Positions 1 through 5,476 of a stretch of 5,476 nucleotides of DNA are shown one piece after another. The notes under the pieces were generated by a model. The model had not been told where the DNA came from and made no database searches. It was given only the letters and a program-made list of their open reading frames with translations. The stretch lies in NCBI GenBank assembly GCA_023414155.1, contig JAEZOG010000232.1, positions 1-5,476 on the forward strand, read 5' to 3'. Made by a program: the position numbers and the translations under genes. This DNA comes from Cyanobacteria bacterium OH_CFB_184 (GTDB lineage Bacteria > Cyanobacteriota > Vampirovibrionia > Gastranaerophilales > Gastranaerophilaceae). Positions within the stretch are counted from its first letter, which is position 1. Each line of letters begins with the position of its first letter.

Positions 1-739
1 GCTTTATTATGCTTGCAACACTTATCTCATCGTTGGGTTCTCTAAACGGAGAGTCAGCAAGCACGTAGAAATTAGCTGTTTTATATTGTTCTAAAGTCGC
101 AAAGAAAAATTCATTATCTGCTCTATCTAAATTCTCAACGACATATTTTATGTCATTTACAGGATTAAGATCCAAAAACGCAGTAACATCTCCCAGATGC
201 ATATTAAAATCTACTAAAACGACTTTTTCTTTGGTCAAATCCGCAATTTCTTTTGCCAGATTAACAGCGACAGTTGTTTTTCCAAGCCCGCCTTTATTTG
301 AAAAAGTAGAAATAATCTTGCTTTTATCACTTACTGATTTAATTGAATAATAATCAGATGTTATTTTCGTCAGAGTATTAATCAACTCATCTTTTATAAT
401 TGGCTTTGCCAAAAATTCTTTTGCGCCATTTCTTAATGCTTCGACTATAAAATTAGTATTCAAATTATAAGAAATAAGCAAGAATTTATAATTGCTGTTT
501 TCTAAAGATAACTTGTTTATAATAGATAAATATTCTTTATCTTTGTCTGAAACATCAACAATAAAAATGCTCAAGCCATCAAAATCATTTGATTCTAAAG
601 CTTCCGTGATATCAGAAAACTTCTTGATTTCATCAATGAAATCAAGAGGATCGATATAACTTCCGATTAGGGTTTTTGAGACCTCTTCTGTGTCGATAAG
701 AATTATTTTTGCATTGCCGTTATTATCCATAGATTTCAT
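1..739 (-). CDS. CpaE/TadZ-like pilus assembly ATPase (receiver-like domain + MinD/ParA ATPase), C-terminus cut by window
   Basis: The first 246 residues are visible, read from ATG at 739 down to the window edge, where the frame is still open. Residues about 10-125 look like a response-regulator receiver fold. They keep a beta-1 acidic residue (D16, with T17 replacing the usual second Asp), a candidate phospho-acceptor D62 (IFIVD), S90 at the Thr/Ser position and the K112-P113 pair. Residues about 140 onward are a MinD/ParA-type ATPase. Its deviant Walker A is NKGGLGKTT (signature K149, P-loop K154), and the Walker A' strand VVLVDF (D177) is followed by HLGD, as in CpaE proteins ('D.D...GD...FLDL'). 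Family knowledge: CpaE/TadZ proteins are cytoplasmic and help localise Tad/Flp pilus assembly. A second in-frame ATG lies at 730; I prefer 739 because a weak GAG ribosome-binding motif sits 9 bases upstream. No other pilus gene is in view, so a general receiver-ParA ATPase remains possible. Confidence 0.8.
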   Translation of the reverse strand, partial: MKSMDNNGNAKIILIDTEEVSKTLIGSYIDPLDFIDEIKKFSDITEALESNDFDGLSIFIVDVSDKDKEYLSIINKLSLENSNYKFLLISYNLNTNFIVEALRNGAKEFLAKPIIKDELINTLTKITSDYYSIKSVSDKSKIISTFSNKGGLGKTTVAVNLAKEIADLTKEKVVLVDFNMHLGDVTAFLDLNPVNDIKYVVENLDRADNEFFFATLEQYKTANFYVLADSPFREPNDEISVASIIK

Positions 740-768
740 TTTACTATACTCAAGGGCATTTTGGCTAT

Positions 769-797
769 AGTTTAACAAAGACTGGAAAACACTTCAA
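769..797 (-). promoter_or_regulatory. Candidate promoter for the cpaE-like gene
   Basis: On the minus strand, a -35-like TTGAAG (792-797) and a -10-like TAAACT (769-774) are separated by 17 bases. Each matches the sigma-70 consensus at 4 of 6 positions. Transcription would start near 762, leaving a leader of about 23 bases before the ATG at 739. The position and spacing are right, but in DNA this AT-rich such matches occur by chance. Confidence 0.3.
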
Positions 798-829
798 AAT
801 TTGTTTTAGAAAATCCTCTATATGTATCG

Positions 830-857
830 TTTAAAAGCTATTGATAAGATTTATAAT
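830..857 (+). promoter_or_regulatory. Candidate promoter for the HD-GYP–trmFO unit
   Basis: A perfect -10 hexamer TATAAT (852-857) lies 16 bases downstream of a -35-like TTTAAA (830-835, 4 of 6 matches). The start site would be near 864-866, giving a leader of about 22 bases that contains the GTGAG ribosome-binding motif at 873-877. A second TATAATT copy at 866-872 repeats the first exactly. It has a TTGATA -35-like box at 841-846 with a long 19-base spacer. Using it would leave a leader of only about 10 bases, so I favour the first. Confidence 0.45.
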
Positions 858-886
858 TCATATTGTATAATTGTGAGTTTTTATTG

Positions 887-1936
887 ATGCAAAAAGTACC
901 AATAGAAGAATTAGTTGAAAATAAGGTTTTGGCATACAATCTTTATGATGTAAATGGCGAAAAACTATTTGATGCCGGAGATGTTTTAACTCCGGGAAAA
1001 TTAATGCAGCTTCAACAAGTCGATGAAATATACAAAGATGAAATTGAAATAAAAGAACAAGAAGAAGCTGCCGCTAAAAAACTTGCAGAAGAAACCATCA
1101 CAAGCTCATCACATATCGTTACTGACGATTTTGAAATGAATTCTATTGACGAAGAAACCACTTACACACTAGATGATATGGATATTTCTTCGTTCAAAGG
1201 CGCTTTAAACCGAAATGCAAAAATGGATCCTGATATGCAGATGAAATTTAAAGCTTTTCACATTTATGCTCTAAATTCATTAAACACAAAAAGCTCAAGT
1301 GACATTATGCAGATATATTCTCATCTAAGAGAAAAAATCGTTTCTGATATTGTTTTAAAAAGTGAAAAAGTCCATTATTTTTCTCAACTGAAACTAATCG
1401 GAGAATACAAAAAGTGCCACGCATTAAATGTTGCTATTTTGAGCGGTGTCCTTGCCTCAAGAATGGGCGTAAGCGAACCAATTATGGCAGATATAGTCCT
1501 TGGTGCATTACTTCATGATATAGGCAAATCAAAAATCCCAACAACAATTTTAGAATCACACACGCTTACAGATAAAGAACAAAAAATTCTACAAACACAC
1601 ACTAAAATCGGGTATAAAATTTTAAAAGAAGAAATGCTTTTACCTGAAAATATCGCAAAAATTGCTCTTGAACACCACGAAAACAGTAATGGTTCAGGAT
1701 ACCCATACGGGAAATCTGGAGATTTCATCGGGGTAGAAAGCAGAATTGTATCTGTGTGCAACCATTTCGACAATCTGATTTCAAATAAAACCGCTATAAA
1801 AATCCACAATTGCCACGAGGCACTAAAAATTATGCTCGAACTCGGTTCTAAAAAGTTTGCGGCAGATGCACTCTATACTTTTGTTCATATGTTCAGTTAT
1901 AATGACATAGAATCGTTAGAGGATATGACAGTTTAA
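887..1936 (+). CDS. HD-GYP domain protein (cyclic-di-GMP phosphodiesterase family), partly degenerate active site
   Basis: The protein has 349 residues and no membrane segment or signal peptide, so it is probably cytoplasmic. Residues 1-50 form a short N-terminal module (VLAYNLYDVNGEKL...VLTPGKL) of the kind often found before HD-GYP domains. Residues about 50-110 are an acidic, Glu/Ala-rich linker. The HD-GYP domain spans about 135-340: H178 (HALNVA), H210-D211 with GKSKIP, H238, H263-H264-E265 and the GYP signature at 271-273. HD-GYP proteins hydrolyse cyclic-di-GMP through a two- or three-metal centre. Here the later metal-ligand Asp of the D-x-x-D-A-L motif is N292. The Arg and Lys that follow in the usual D-R-P-Y-K stretch are K301 and I304, so catalysis is uncertain. 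The start is ATG 887, preceded by GTGAG at 873-877. An upstream TTG at 863 is open in frame but would only add residues outside the recognisable N-terminal motif and lies downstream of the favoured -10 box. The stop overlaps trmFO by one base. Confidence 0.9.
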   Translation: MQKVPIEELVENKVLAYNLYDVNGEKLFDAGDVLTPGKLMQLQQVDEIYKDEIEIKEQEEAAAKKLAEETITSSSHIVTDDFEMNSIDEETTYTLDDMDISSFKGALNRNAKMDPDMQMKFKAFHIYALNSLNTKSSSDIMQIYSHLREKIVSDIVLKSEKVHYFSQLKLIGEYKKCHALNVAILSGVLASRMGVSEPIMADIVLGALLHDIGKSKIPTTILESHTLTDKEQKILQTHTKIGYKILKEEMLLPENIAKIALEHHENSNGSGYPYGKSGDFIGVESRIVSVCNHFDNLISNKTAIKIHNCHEALKIMLELGSKKFAADALYTFVHMFSYNDIESLEDMTV

Positions 1937-1938
1937 TG
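1918..1938 (+). promoter_or_regulatory. Translational coupling junction: internal ribosome-binding site and TAATG overlap for trmFO
   Basis: The last codons of the HD-GYP gene contain AGAGGA (1918-1923), a Shine-Dalgarno-like match 12 bases before the trmFO ATG (1936-1938). The TAA stop at 1934-1936 shares its last A with that ATG. The spacing is longer than ideal for fresh initiation, so ribosomes finishing the first gene may re-initiate here. This arrangement supports one transcript for both genes. Confidence 0.6.
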
Positions 1939-3243
1939 AAAGCAATAATTATCGGTGGGGGATTGGCAGGCTCTGAAGCAGCGCTTCAACTTGCTAAAGA
2001 AGGTATTGACGTTGATTTGCACGAAATGAGACCTGAAGTTCAAACGGGCGCTCATAAAACATCTAAAATGGCAGAATTTGTCTGCTCAAACAGTTTAGGT
2101 TCTTTAGATAAAACAAGTGCAAGCGGACTTTTGAAAAAAGAAGTGGAGGTTTTAGGCTCTTTTCTTATAGAAACAGCTCTTGAATCTCAAGTACCTGCAG
2201 GAAACGCTCTTGCTATCGATAGAGAAGCTTTTTCTGAAAAAATAACAAAGCTGATTGAAGAAAATCCAAAAATAAATGTTATAAGAAAAGAATTAAAAGA
2301 AATCCCAAATGATGTTCCAGTTCTAATCGCTTCAGGACCATTAACCTCTCCTGATTTATCAGAAAAATTAAGAGAATTTACAGGCGAAAATCACCTCTAC
2401 TTCTTTGATGCAATCGCACCGATTGTCGAAAAAGACAGCATAGATTTTGACAAAGCTTTTTATATGAACAGATACGAAAAAGGCGATGATGATTACATAA
2501 ATTGCCCGATGAACAAAGAAGAATATGAGAAGTTTTATCAAATATTGACTTCAAGTGAAAAAATTGAACTTAAAGAATTTGAAAAAGATGCTAAGTTCTT
2601 TGAATCATGCCTGCCTATTGAAGTTATAGCTTCAAGAGGAGTAGATACTTTAAGATTTGGGCCGATGAAGCCTGTTGGTCTTGTGGATAGAAGAACAAAT
2701 ACAGAAAACTATGCTGTAGTTCAGCTTAGACAAGATAATAAAGCGGCAACTCTATATAATCTTGTTGGGTTTCAAACTAACCTTAAATGGCCGGCTCAAA
2801 AAGAGTTGATTCAATCGATACCTGGGTTAGAGAACGCTAATATCGTAAAATACGGAGTTATGCACAGAAATACCTTTATAAATAGCCCAAAAATACTCAA
2901 CCCGACTCTTCAAACAAGAAAAAATCCAAATATCTTTTTTGCAGGTCAAATCACAGGCACAGAAGGTTACACCGAATCAATCGCAACAGGACTGTTAGCA
3001 GGTAAAAACCTTGCAAAACATATTTTAAACAAACCTCTTATAAACCTTCCTCAAGAAACAATGCTTGGCGCGTTAGTTAATTATATTTCTTTTGAAGGCC
3101 ATAAATCATTTCAACCAATAAACTCAAATTGGGGGATTATTGCAGAAATGGAGATGGATAGAAAAACCAGAAAAAATAAAAAATTAAAAAATGAACTGCT
3201 CTCTAATAGAGCAATACAAAAAATAAATAGAGTTGAACTATAA
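1936..3243 (+). CDS. trmFO: Methylenetetrahydrofolate–tRNA-(uracil-5-)-methyltransferase TrmFO
   Basis: The enzyme forms 5-methyluridine at position 54 (T-loop) of tRNA, with methylenetetrahydrofolate as carbon donor and FAD/NAD(P)H as reductant, in the cytoplasm. The 435-residue length matches the family. The FAD-binding Rossmann loop GGGLAGSEAA occupies residues 7-16 and ends its second strand at the EMRP motif (30-33). The family signature with a conserved cysteine (C50, VCSNSLGS) follows. The second conserved cysteine is C225 (FESCLPIE), then ASRGVDTLRFGPMKPVGL, and a C-terminal FAD-contact segment AGQITGTEGYTES at 336-348. The two cysteines correspond to the catalytic pair known from the Bacillus subtilis enzyme. 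Unlike the S-adenosylmethionine-dependent TrmA, this is the folate-dependent route. The gene is fully intact. It is the second gene of a unit with the HD-GYP protein and converges on the purine nucleoside phosphorylase gene 41 bases away. Confidence 0.97.
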   Translation: MKAIIIGGGLAGSEAALQLAKEGIDVDLHEMRPEVQTGAHKTSKMAEFVCSNSLGSLDKTSASGLLKKEVEVLGSFLIETALESQVPAGNALAIDREAFSEKITKLIEENPKINVIRKELKEIPNDVPVLIASGPLTSPDLSEKLREFTGENHLYFFDAIAPIVEKDSIDFDKAFYMNRYEKGDDDYINCPMNKEEYEKFYQILTSSEKIELKEFEKDAKFFESCLPIEVIASRGVDTLRFGPMKPVGLVDRRTNTENYAVVQLRQDNKAATLYNLVGFQTNLKWPAQKELIQSIPGLENANIVKYGVMHRNTFINSPKILNPTLQTRKNPNIFFAGQITGTEGYTESIATGLLAGKNLAKHILNKPLINLPQETMLGALVNYISFEGHKSFQPINSNWGIIAEMEMDRKTRKNKKLKNELLSNRAIQKINRVEL

Positions 3244-3284
3244 AAGTAAAACTCCATTTATTTTAAACAGATTTAATAGTTATT

Positions 3285-4085
3285 TTATACAGATTTTATA
3301 ATCTCTTGTAAAAGTTTCTGGAATCTATCTTTAACTCTATCAGCGGTTTCGATAACTTCACTATGACATAATGCAGTATCACTAACTCCAGATGCATAAT
3401 TTGTCAAACAGCTTATACCTAGAACTTTAATACCGCAATAGTTTGCAACGATAGCTTCTGGCGCGGTAGACATACCAACAGCGTCTGATCCTAACAATTG
3501 AAGCATTTTTATTTCTGCAGGAGTTTCATAACTTGGACCAGTAACTGCAGCATAGACGCCTTCTTTGATGTCAAACCCTATTTCTGCTGCTTTTGATCTT
3601 GCGATTGCTCTTAGATCTTTGTTATAAACATCACTCATATCAGGGAATCTTGGACCTAATTCATCATCATTTATTCCGATTAAAGGATTTGTTCCCATAA
3701 AATTGATATGGTCTTTAATAATCATCAAGTCTCCAGGCTGCATCTCTTTATTTGTAGCTCCTGCTGCGTTAGTTACTATAAGTGTTTTTACACCCAATTT
3801 TTTCATAACTTTAACAGGATAAGTAACAGTTTGCATAGAATGACCTTCATAAAAATGGTATCTTCCCTGCATCATGACAACATTCTTGCCGTCTATATTT
3901 GCAAAGACAAGCTGCCCCTTATGGCCTTCAACATTTGATTTTTGAAATCCAGGAATATCATTGTACGAAATTTTTACAGAATCAAATTTGTCCGCAAAAT
4001 CACCCAACCCGGATCCTAAAATAATACAGATTTCAGGTACAAAGCTCTGAATTTTTTCACTAATATACTCAACAGATTTTTGCAT
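3285..4085 (-). CDS. punA: Purine nucleoside phosphorylase, trimeric (PNP-I / inosine-guanosine) type
   Basis: The enzyme splits purine (deoxy)nucleosides with phosphate into free base and (deoxy)ribose-1-phosphate, for cytosolic purine salvage. The 266 residues fit the trimeric class. Visible motifs are the phosphate loop GSGLGD (24-29), H55, GRYHFYEGH (74-82, with R75, H77, Y79, E80), TNAAGA (105-110), GPSYETPAE (183-191, with E187), VGMSTAPEA (203-211, with M205 and S206) and SCLTNYASG (225-233, with N229), plus H241. The E187/N229 pair corresponds to the human Glu201/Asn243 pair that selects 6-oxopurines, so inosine and guanosine are the likely substrates rather than adenosine. The start ATG at 4085 has a strong ribosome-binding site, AAGGGGG (4092-4098), which overlaps the uppP stop codon. 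It is the last gene of the visible minus-strand operon. Bacterial names vary (punA, pupG, deoD), so the symbol is by family only. Confidence 0.95.
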   Translation of the reverse strand: MQKSVEYISEKIQSFVPEICIILGSGLGDFADKFDSVKISYNDIPGFQKSNVEGHKGQLVFANIDGKNVVMMQGRYHFYEGHSMQTVTYPVKVMKKLGVKTLIVTNAAGATNKEMQPGDLMIIKDHINFMGTNPLIGINDDELGPRFPDMSDVYNKDLRAIARSKAAEIGFDIKEGVYAAVTGPSYETPAEIKMLQLLGSDAVGMSTAPEAIVANYCGIKVLGISCLTNYASGVSDTALCHSEVIETADRVKDRFQKLLQEIIKSV

Positions 4086-4096
4086 ATAATGCCCCC

Positions 4097-4939
4097 TTAC
4101 ACAAAGAATTTAAAGAAAATAACCATAAATAAACCCATACCCCAACAATAATAAGCAAACACTCTCATAGAATGTTTCCCTAAGAATTGTATGAAATATT
4201 TAATACAGAAATAACTAACTATAGCAGAAATAATAAAACCAAAAGCAATCGATTTTAAATCAAAAGAAAGAACCTCAGCAGGAGTAAACTCAATAATTGG
4301 GTAAAAAACAGAAGTAGCCATAATTATCAAAATACTCAATAAAAACGAATATCTTGCACTTGTTACTCTATCTAGACCCAATAATAAACCCACACTGATT
4401 GTTGAACCTGAACGAGAAATCCCCGGAAAAGCGGCAAGACCTTGCGCTATCCCTATTAAAATTGCTTTTTTCATATCGATTTTATCGTTTTTCTCAATTT
4501 TTTTTGAAAAAACATCGCTAAAAAACAAAATAAAACCGGTCAAAATAATAAACCCACCGACAATCGCAGGGCTGGAAATCAATTTTTCAGAAAAATCTTT
4601 TAACGGATATGCAACAATAACAGTAAAAACAGTACCTACAACCAAAAGCAGTGGCAATTTTGATTCAGGAGAAGAAAAATCTCTTGTTTTTACAGCGCTG
4701 CAAAATTCATTTATTATTTTTACTAAATCGTGTTTAAAATAAATCAAAACAGCAATCAACGAGCCCAAATGAAGAATTATATCCAAAAACACTTCTTGCT
4801 GGCCTTCAATTAATATCCCGTTCTCACAAAATACCTTGCACAAACTTGAAATCAAAACTAAATGCCCCGAACTAGAAACAGGCAGAAACTCTGTTAAACC
4901 TTGTATGAAACCCATTAATCCTGATTGTATTATTGACAT
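4097..4939 (-). CDS. uppP: Undecaprenyl-diphosphate phosphatase UppP (BacA)
   Basis: This integral membrane enzyme removes the terminal phosphate of undecaprenyl diphosphate, regenerating the lipid carrier for peptidoglycan and other surface polymers. Overexpression of the family confers bacitracin tolerance. The 280-residue, strongly hydrophobic protein has several predicted membrane helices (for example about 50-68, 95-112, 124-141, 190-210 and the last 30 residues). Both family motifs are present: QGLTEFLPVSSSGH at 13-26 (Q13, E17, H26) and PGISRSGST at 172-180 (R176, S177, T180). Q13 fits the family's (E/Q)xxxE consensus and is not a defect. The start ATG 4939 has an AGAGGG ribosome-binding site at 4944-4949 that overlaps the queD stop; the gap is 9 bases. 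The 11-base gap to the phosphorylase gene also supports co-transcription. Length and motifs indicate an intact enzyme. Confidence 0.96.
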   Translation of the reverse strand: MSIIQSGLMGFIQGLTEFLPVSSSGHLVLISSLCKVFCENGILIEGQQEVFLDIILHLGSLIAVLIYFKHDLVKIINEFCSAVKTRDFSSPESKLPLLLVVGTVFTVIVAYPLKDFSEKLISSPAIVGGFIILTGFILFFSDVFSKKIEKNDKIDMKKAILIGIAQGLAAFPGISRSGSTISVGLLLGLDRVTSARYSFLLSILIIMATSVFYPIIEFTPAEVLSFDLKSIAFGFIISAIVSYFCIKYFIQFLGKHSMRVFAYYCWGMGLFMVIFFKFFV

Positions 4940-4948
4940 TTTTCCCTC

Positions 4949-5305
4949 TTATTCAAAGTATGATGCACACGCATTAACCGTTTCCCAAACAGAAATTTTG
5001 CTGACTTGAGGTATAGTTTTTTTCAACTCTTTATAGATATATTTTGATATAAATTCACTGCTTGGGCTCACATTCTTAAACTCATCAAGCTCATTTATAT
5101 CAGTATGATCTAGAGTATCTAAAACTTTGTTTAACTCTTTTTTTAGGATTTTAAAATCAATTAAAAGATTTGATTTGTCTAATTGTTCACCTCTAATATA
5201 GGCTTCAACTTTCCAGTTGTGGCCATGCTGATTTTCACACTCACCTTCATAATTGAGCAAGTGATGTGCTGCTGAAAAGGAACTTTCAACTTTTAATTCG
5301 AACAT
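4949..5305 (-). CDS. queD: 6-carboxy-5,6,7,8-tetrahydropterin synthase QueD (6-pyruvoyl-tetrahydropterin synthase family)
   Basis: QueD converts 7,8-dihydroneopterin triphosphate to 6-carboxytetrahydropterin, the second step toward 7-deazaguanine (preQ0) and queuosine in tRNA. The 118 residues match the family's usual 115-120. The zinc ligands are visible as FSAAH (H14) and HGH (H27, H29). The catalytic cysteine C23 sits in the CxxxHGH arrangement typical of QueD. Further motifs are LLIDF (47-51), LDHTDIN (65-71), PSSEF (81-85) and the terminal WET (E108), which anchors the pterin. The start ATG at 5305 places the FSAAH motif at the normal distance from the N-terminus; its ribosome-binding site is weak (GAAAG-like). 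No queE, queC or queF is in the window, so the rest of the pathway must lie elsewhere. It overlaps nothing and lies 17 bases after the unrecognised upstream gene. Confidence 0.95.
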   Translation of the reverse strand: MFELKVESSFSAAHHLLNYEGECENQHGHNWKVEAYIRGEQLDKSNLLIDFKILKKELNKVLDTLDHTDINELDEFKNVSPSSEFISKYIYKELKKTIPQVSKISVWETVNACASYFE

Positions 5306-5322
5306 CTTTTTACTTTCTTTAT

Positions 5323-5476
5323 TTATATAAATTTTTCTAATTCTTCAATAAGACTTTTATTGTTTGAAGCAAATTTGCTTCCTCTAGCTTCAATCGCCAA
5401 TTTTAAAATCAATGGAAGATTCAAGCCCTTACCATCTTGAAGATTTTTACAATATACTTCTTCAAAGTTATTTGGT
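5323..5476 (-). CDS. C-terminal 50 residues of an unrecognised protein
   Basis: An open frame enters from the right edge on the minus strand and ends at TAA (5323-5325). The first complete codon in the window lies at 5473-5475. The visible tail reads PNNFEEVYCKNLQD...LPLILKLAIEARGSK...LIEELEKFI. It looks like amphipathic helices with no membrane segment or metal-binding motif. Codon use and AT content resemble those of its neighbours. The 17-base spacing and same strand make it the likely upstream partner of queD in one operon. I do not recognise the family, and it does not show the C-terminal cysteine cluster I would expect of QueC. Confidence 0.65.
   Translation of the reverse strand, partial: PNNFEEVYCKNLQDGKGLNLPLILKLAIEARGSKFASNNKSLIEELEKFI
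5366..5381. repeat. Perfect 16-bp palindrome (GAAGCAAATTTGCTTC)
   Basis: The sequence is identical to its own reverse complement over 16 bases and does not extend further. It lies inside the coding end of the unrecognised gene, about 60 bases upstream of the queD start. The shape suits a dimeric DNA-binding protein, but no function can be shown from one copy, and it may be chance. Confidence 0.55.

Noticed and set aside
150..350. 66-codon plus-strand open frame
   Set aside because: It lies antisense within the CpaE-like gene, which shows clear receiver and ParA motifs on the minus strand. The plus-strand product has no recognisable domain.
863..886. Upstream TTG start adding 8 residues to the HD-GYP protein
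   Set aside because: The ATG at 887 has a GTGAG motif at suitable spacing and begins right at the recognisable N-terminal module. The TTG has no ribosome-binding site and overlaps a promoter-like box.
1513..1809. 98-codon minus-strand open frame
   Set aside because: It is antisense to the core HD-GYP motifs and is an artefact of the coding strand's composition.
3244..3304. Possible bidirectional terminator between trmFO and the phosphorylase gene
   Set aside because: The only hairpins I see are weak and AT-rich: a 5-bp AGATT/AATCT stem at 3291-3304 inside the phosphorylase coding end, and a GAGTT/AACTC stem with a 15-base loop. Neither has a GC-rich stem followed by a clear U-run.
3708..3938. 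76-codon plus-strand open frame
   Set aside because: It is antisense to the conserved phosphorylase motifs, and its Cys/His/Ser-rich product resembles no protein family.
4859..4903. Glutamine (Q13) in place of the first glutamate of the UppP active-site motif
   Set aside because: The family consensus is (E/Q)xxxE, so this is a normal variant, and all other key residues (E17, H26, R176, S177, T180) are present.

Overview
The window comes from an AT-rich bacterial chromosome; by eye, roughly one third of bases are G or C. It is densely packed with chromosomal genes. I see no mobile element, tRNA, rRNA or CRISPR array. Each gene that can be named has complete family motifs, so this is core genome rather than an accessory island. 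The folate/FAD-dependent tRNA methyltransferase TrmFO argues against gammaproteobacteria. It fits Firmicutes, cyanobacteria and their non-photosynthetic relatives, some proteobacteria and other lineages. The mix of an AT-rich genome, a CpaE-like pilus ATPase, an HD-GYP protein and TrmFO makes me think of Vampirovibrionia/Gastranaerophilales ('Melainabacteria'), but this is a guess that the sequence does not prove.

Layout: (1) Positions 1-739, minus strand, hold the N-terminal 246 residues of a CpaE/TadZ-type protein (receiver-like domain plus MinD/ParA-type ATPase), cut by the window edge. (2) Positions 740-886 are a divergent intergenic region with candidate promoters in both directions. (3) Positions 887-3243, plus strand, form a two-gene unit: an HD-GYP-domain protein whose stop codon overlaps the start of trmFO by one base (TAATG). 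(4) Positions 3244-3284 are a 41-base convergent gap without a convincing terminator. (5) Positions 3285-5476, minus strand, form an apparent operon in transcription order: an unrecognised partial gene, queD (queuosine/7-deazaguanine pathway), uppP (undecaprenyl diphosphate phosphatase) and a trimeric-type purine nucleoside phosphorylase. The gaps between these genes are 17, 9 and 11 bases.

How the genes work together: the cpaE-like gene and the HD-GYP gene share a divergent control region, and both belong to families tied to surface behaviour (pilus assembly, cyclic-di-GMP turnover or sensing). TrmFO and QueD both feed tRNA modification (m5U54 and queuosine) but sit in different transcription units. 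UppP recycles the lipid carrier for cell-wall synthesis, and the phosphorylase salvages purine nucleosides. I see no clearly new system. The most interesting points are the HD-GYP domain, which has lost several residues expected for catalysis and ligand binding, its translational coupling to trmFO, and a perfect 16-bp palindrome upstream of queD.
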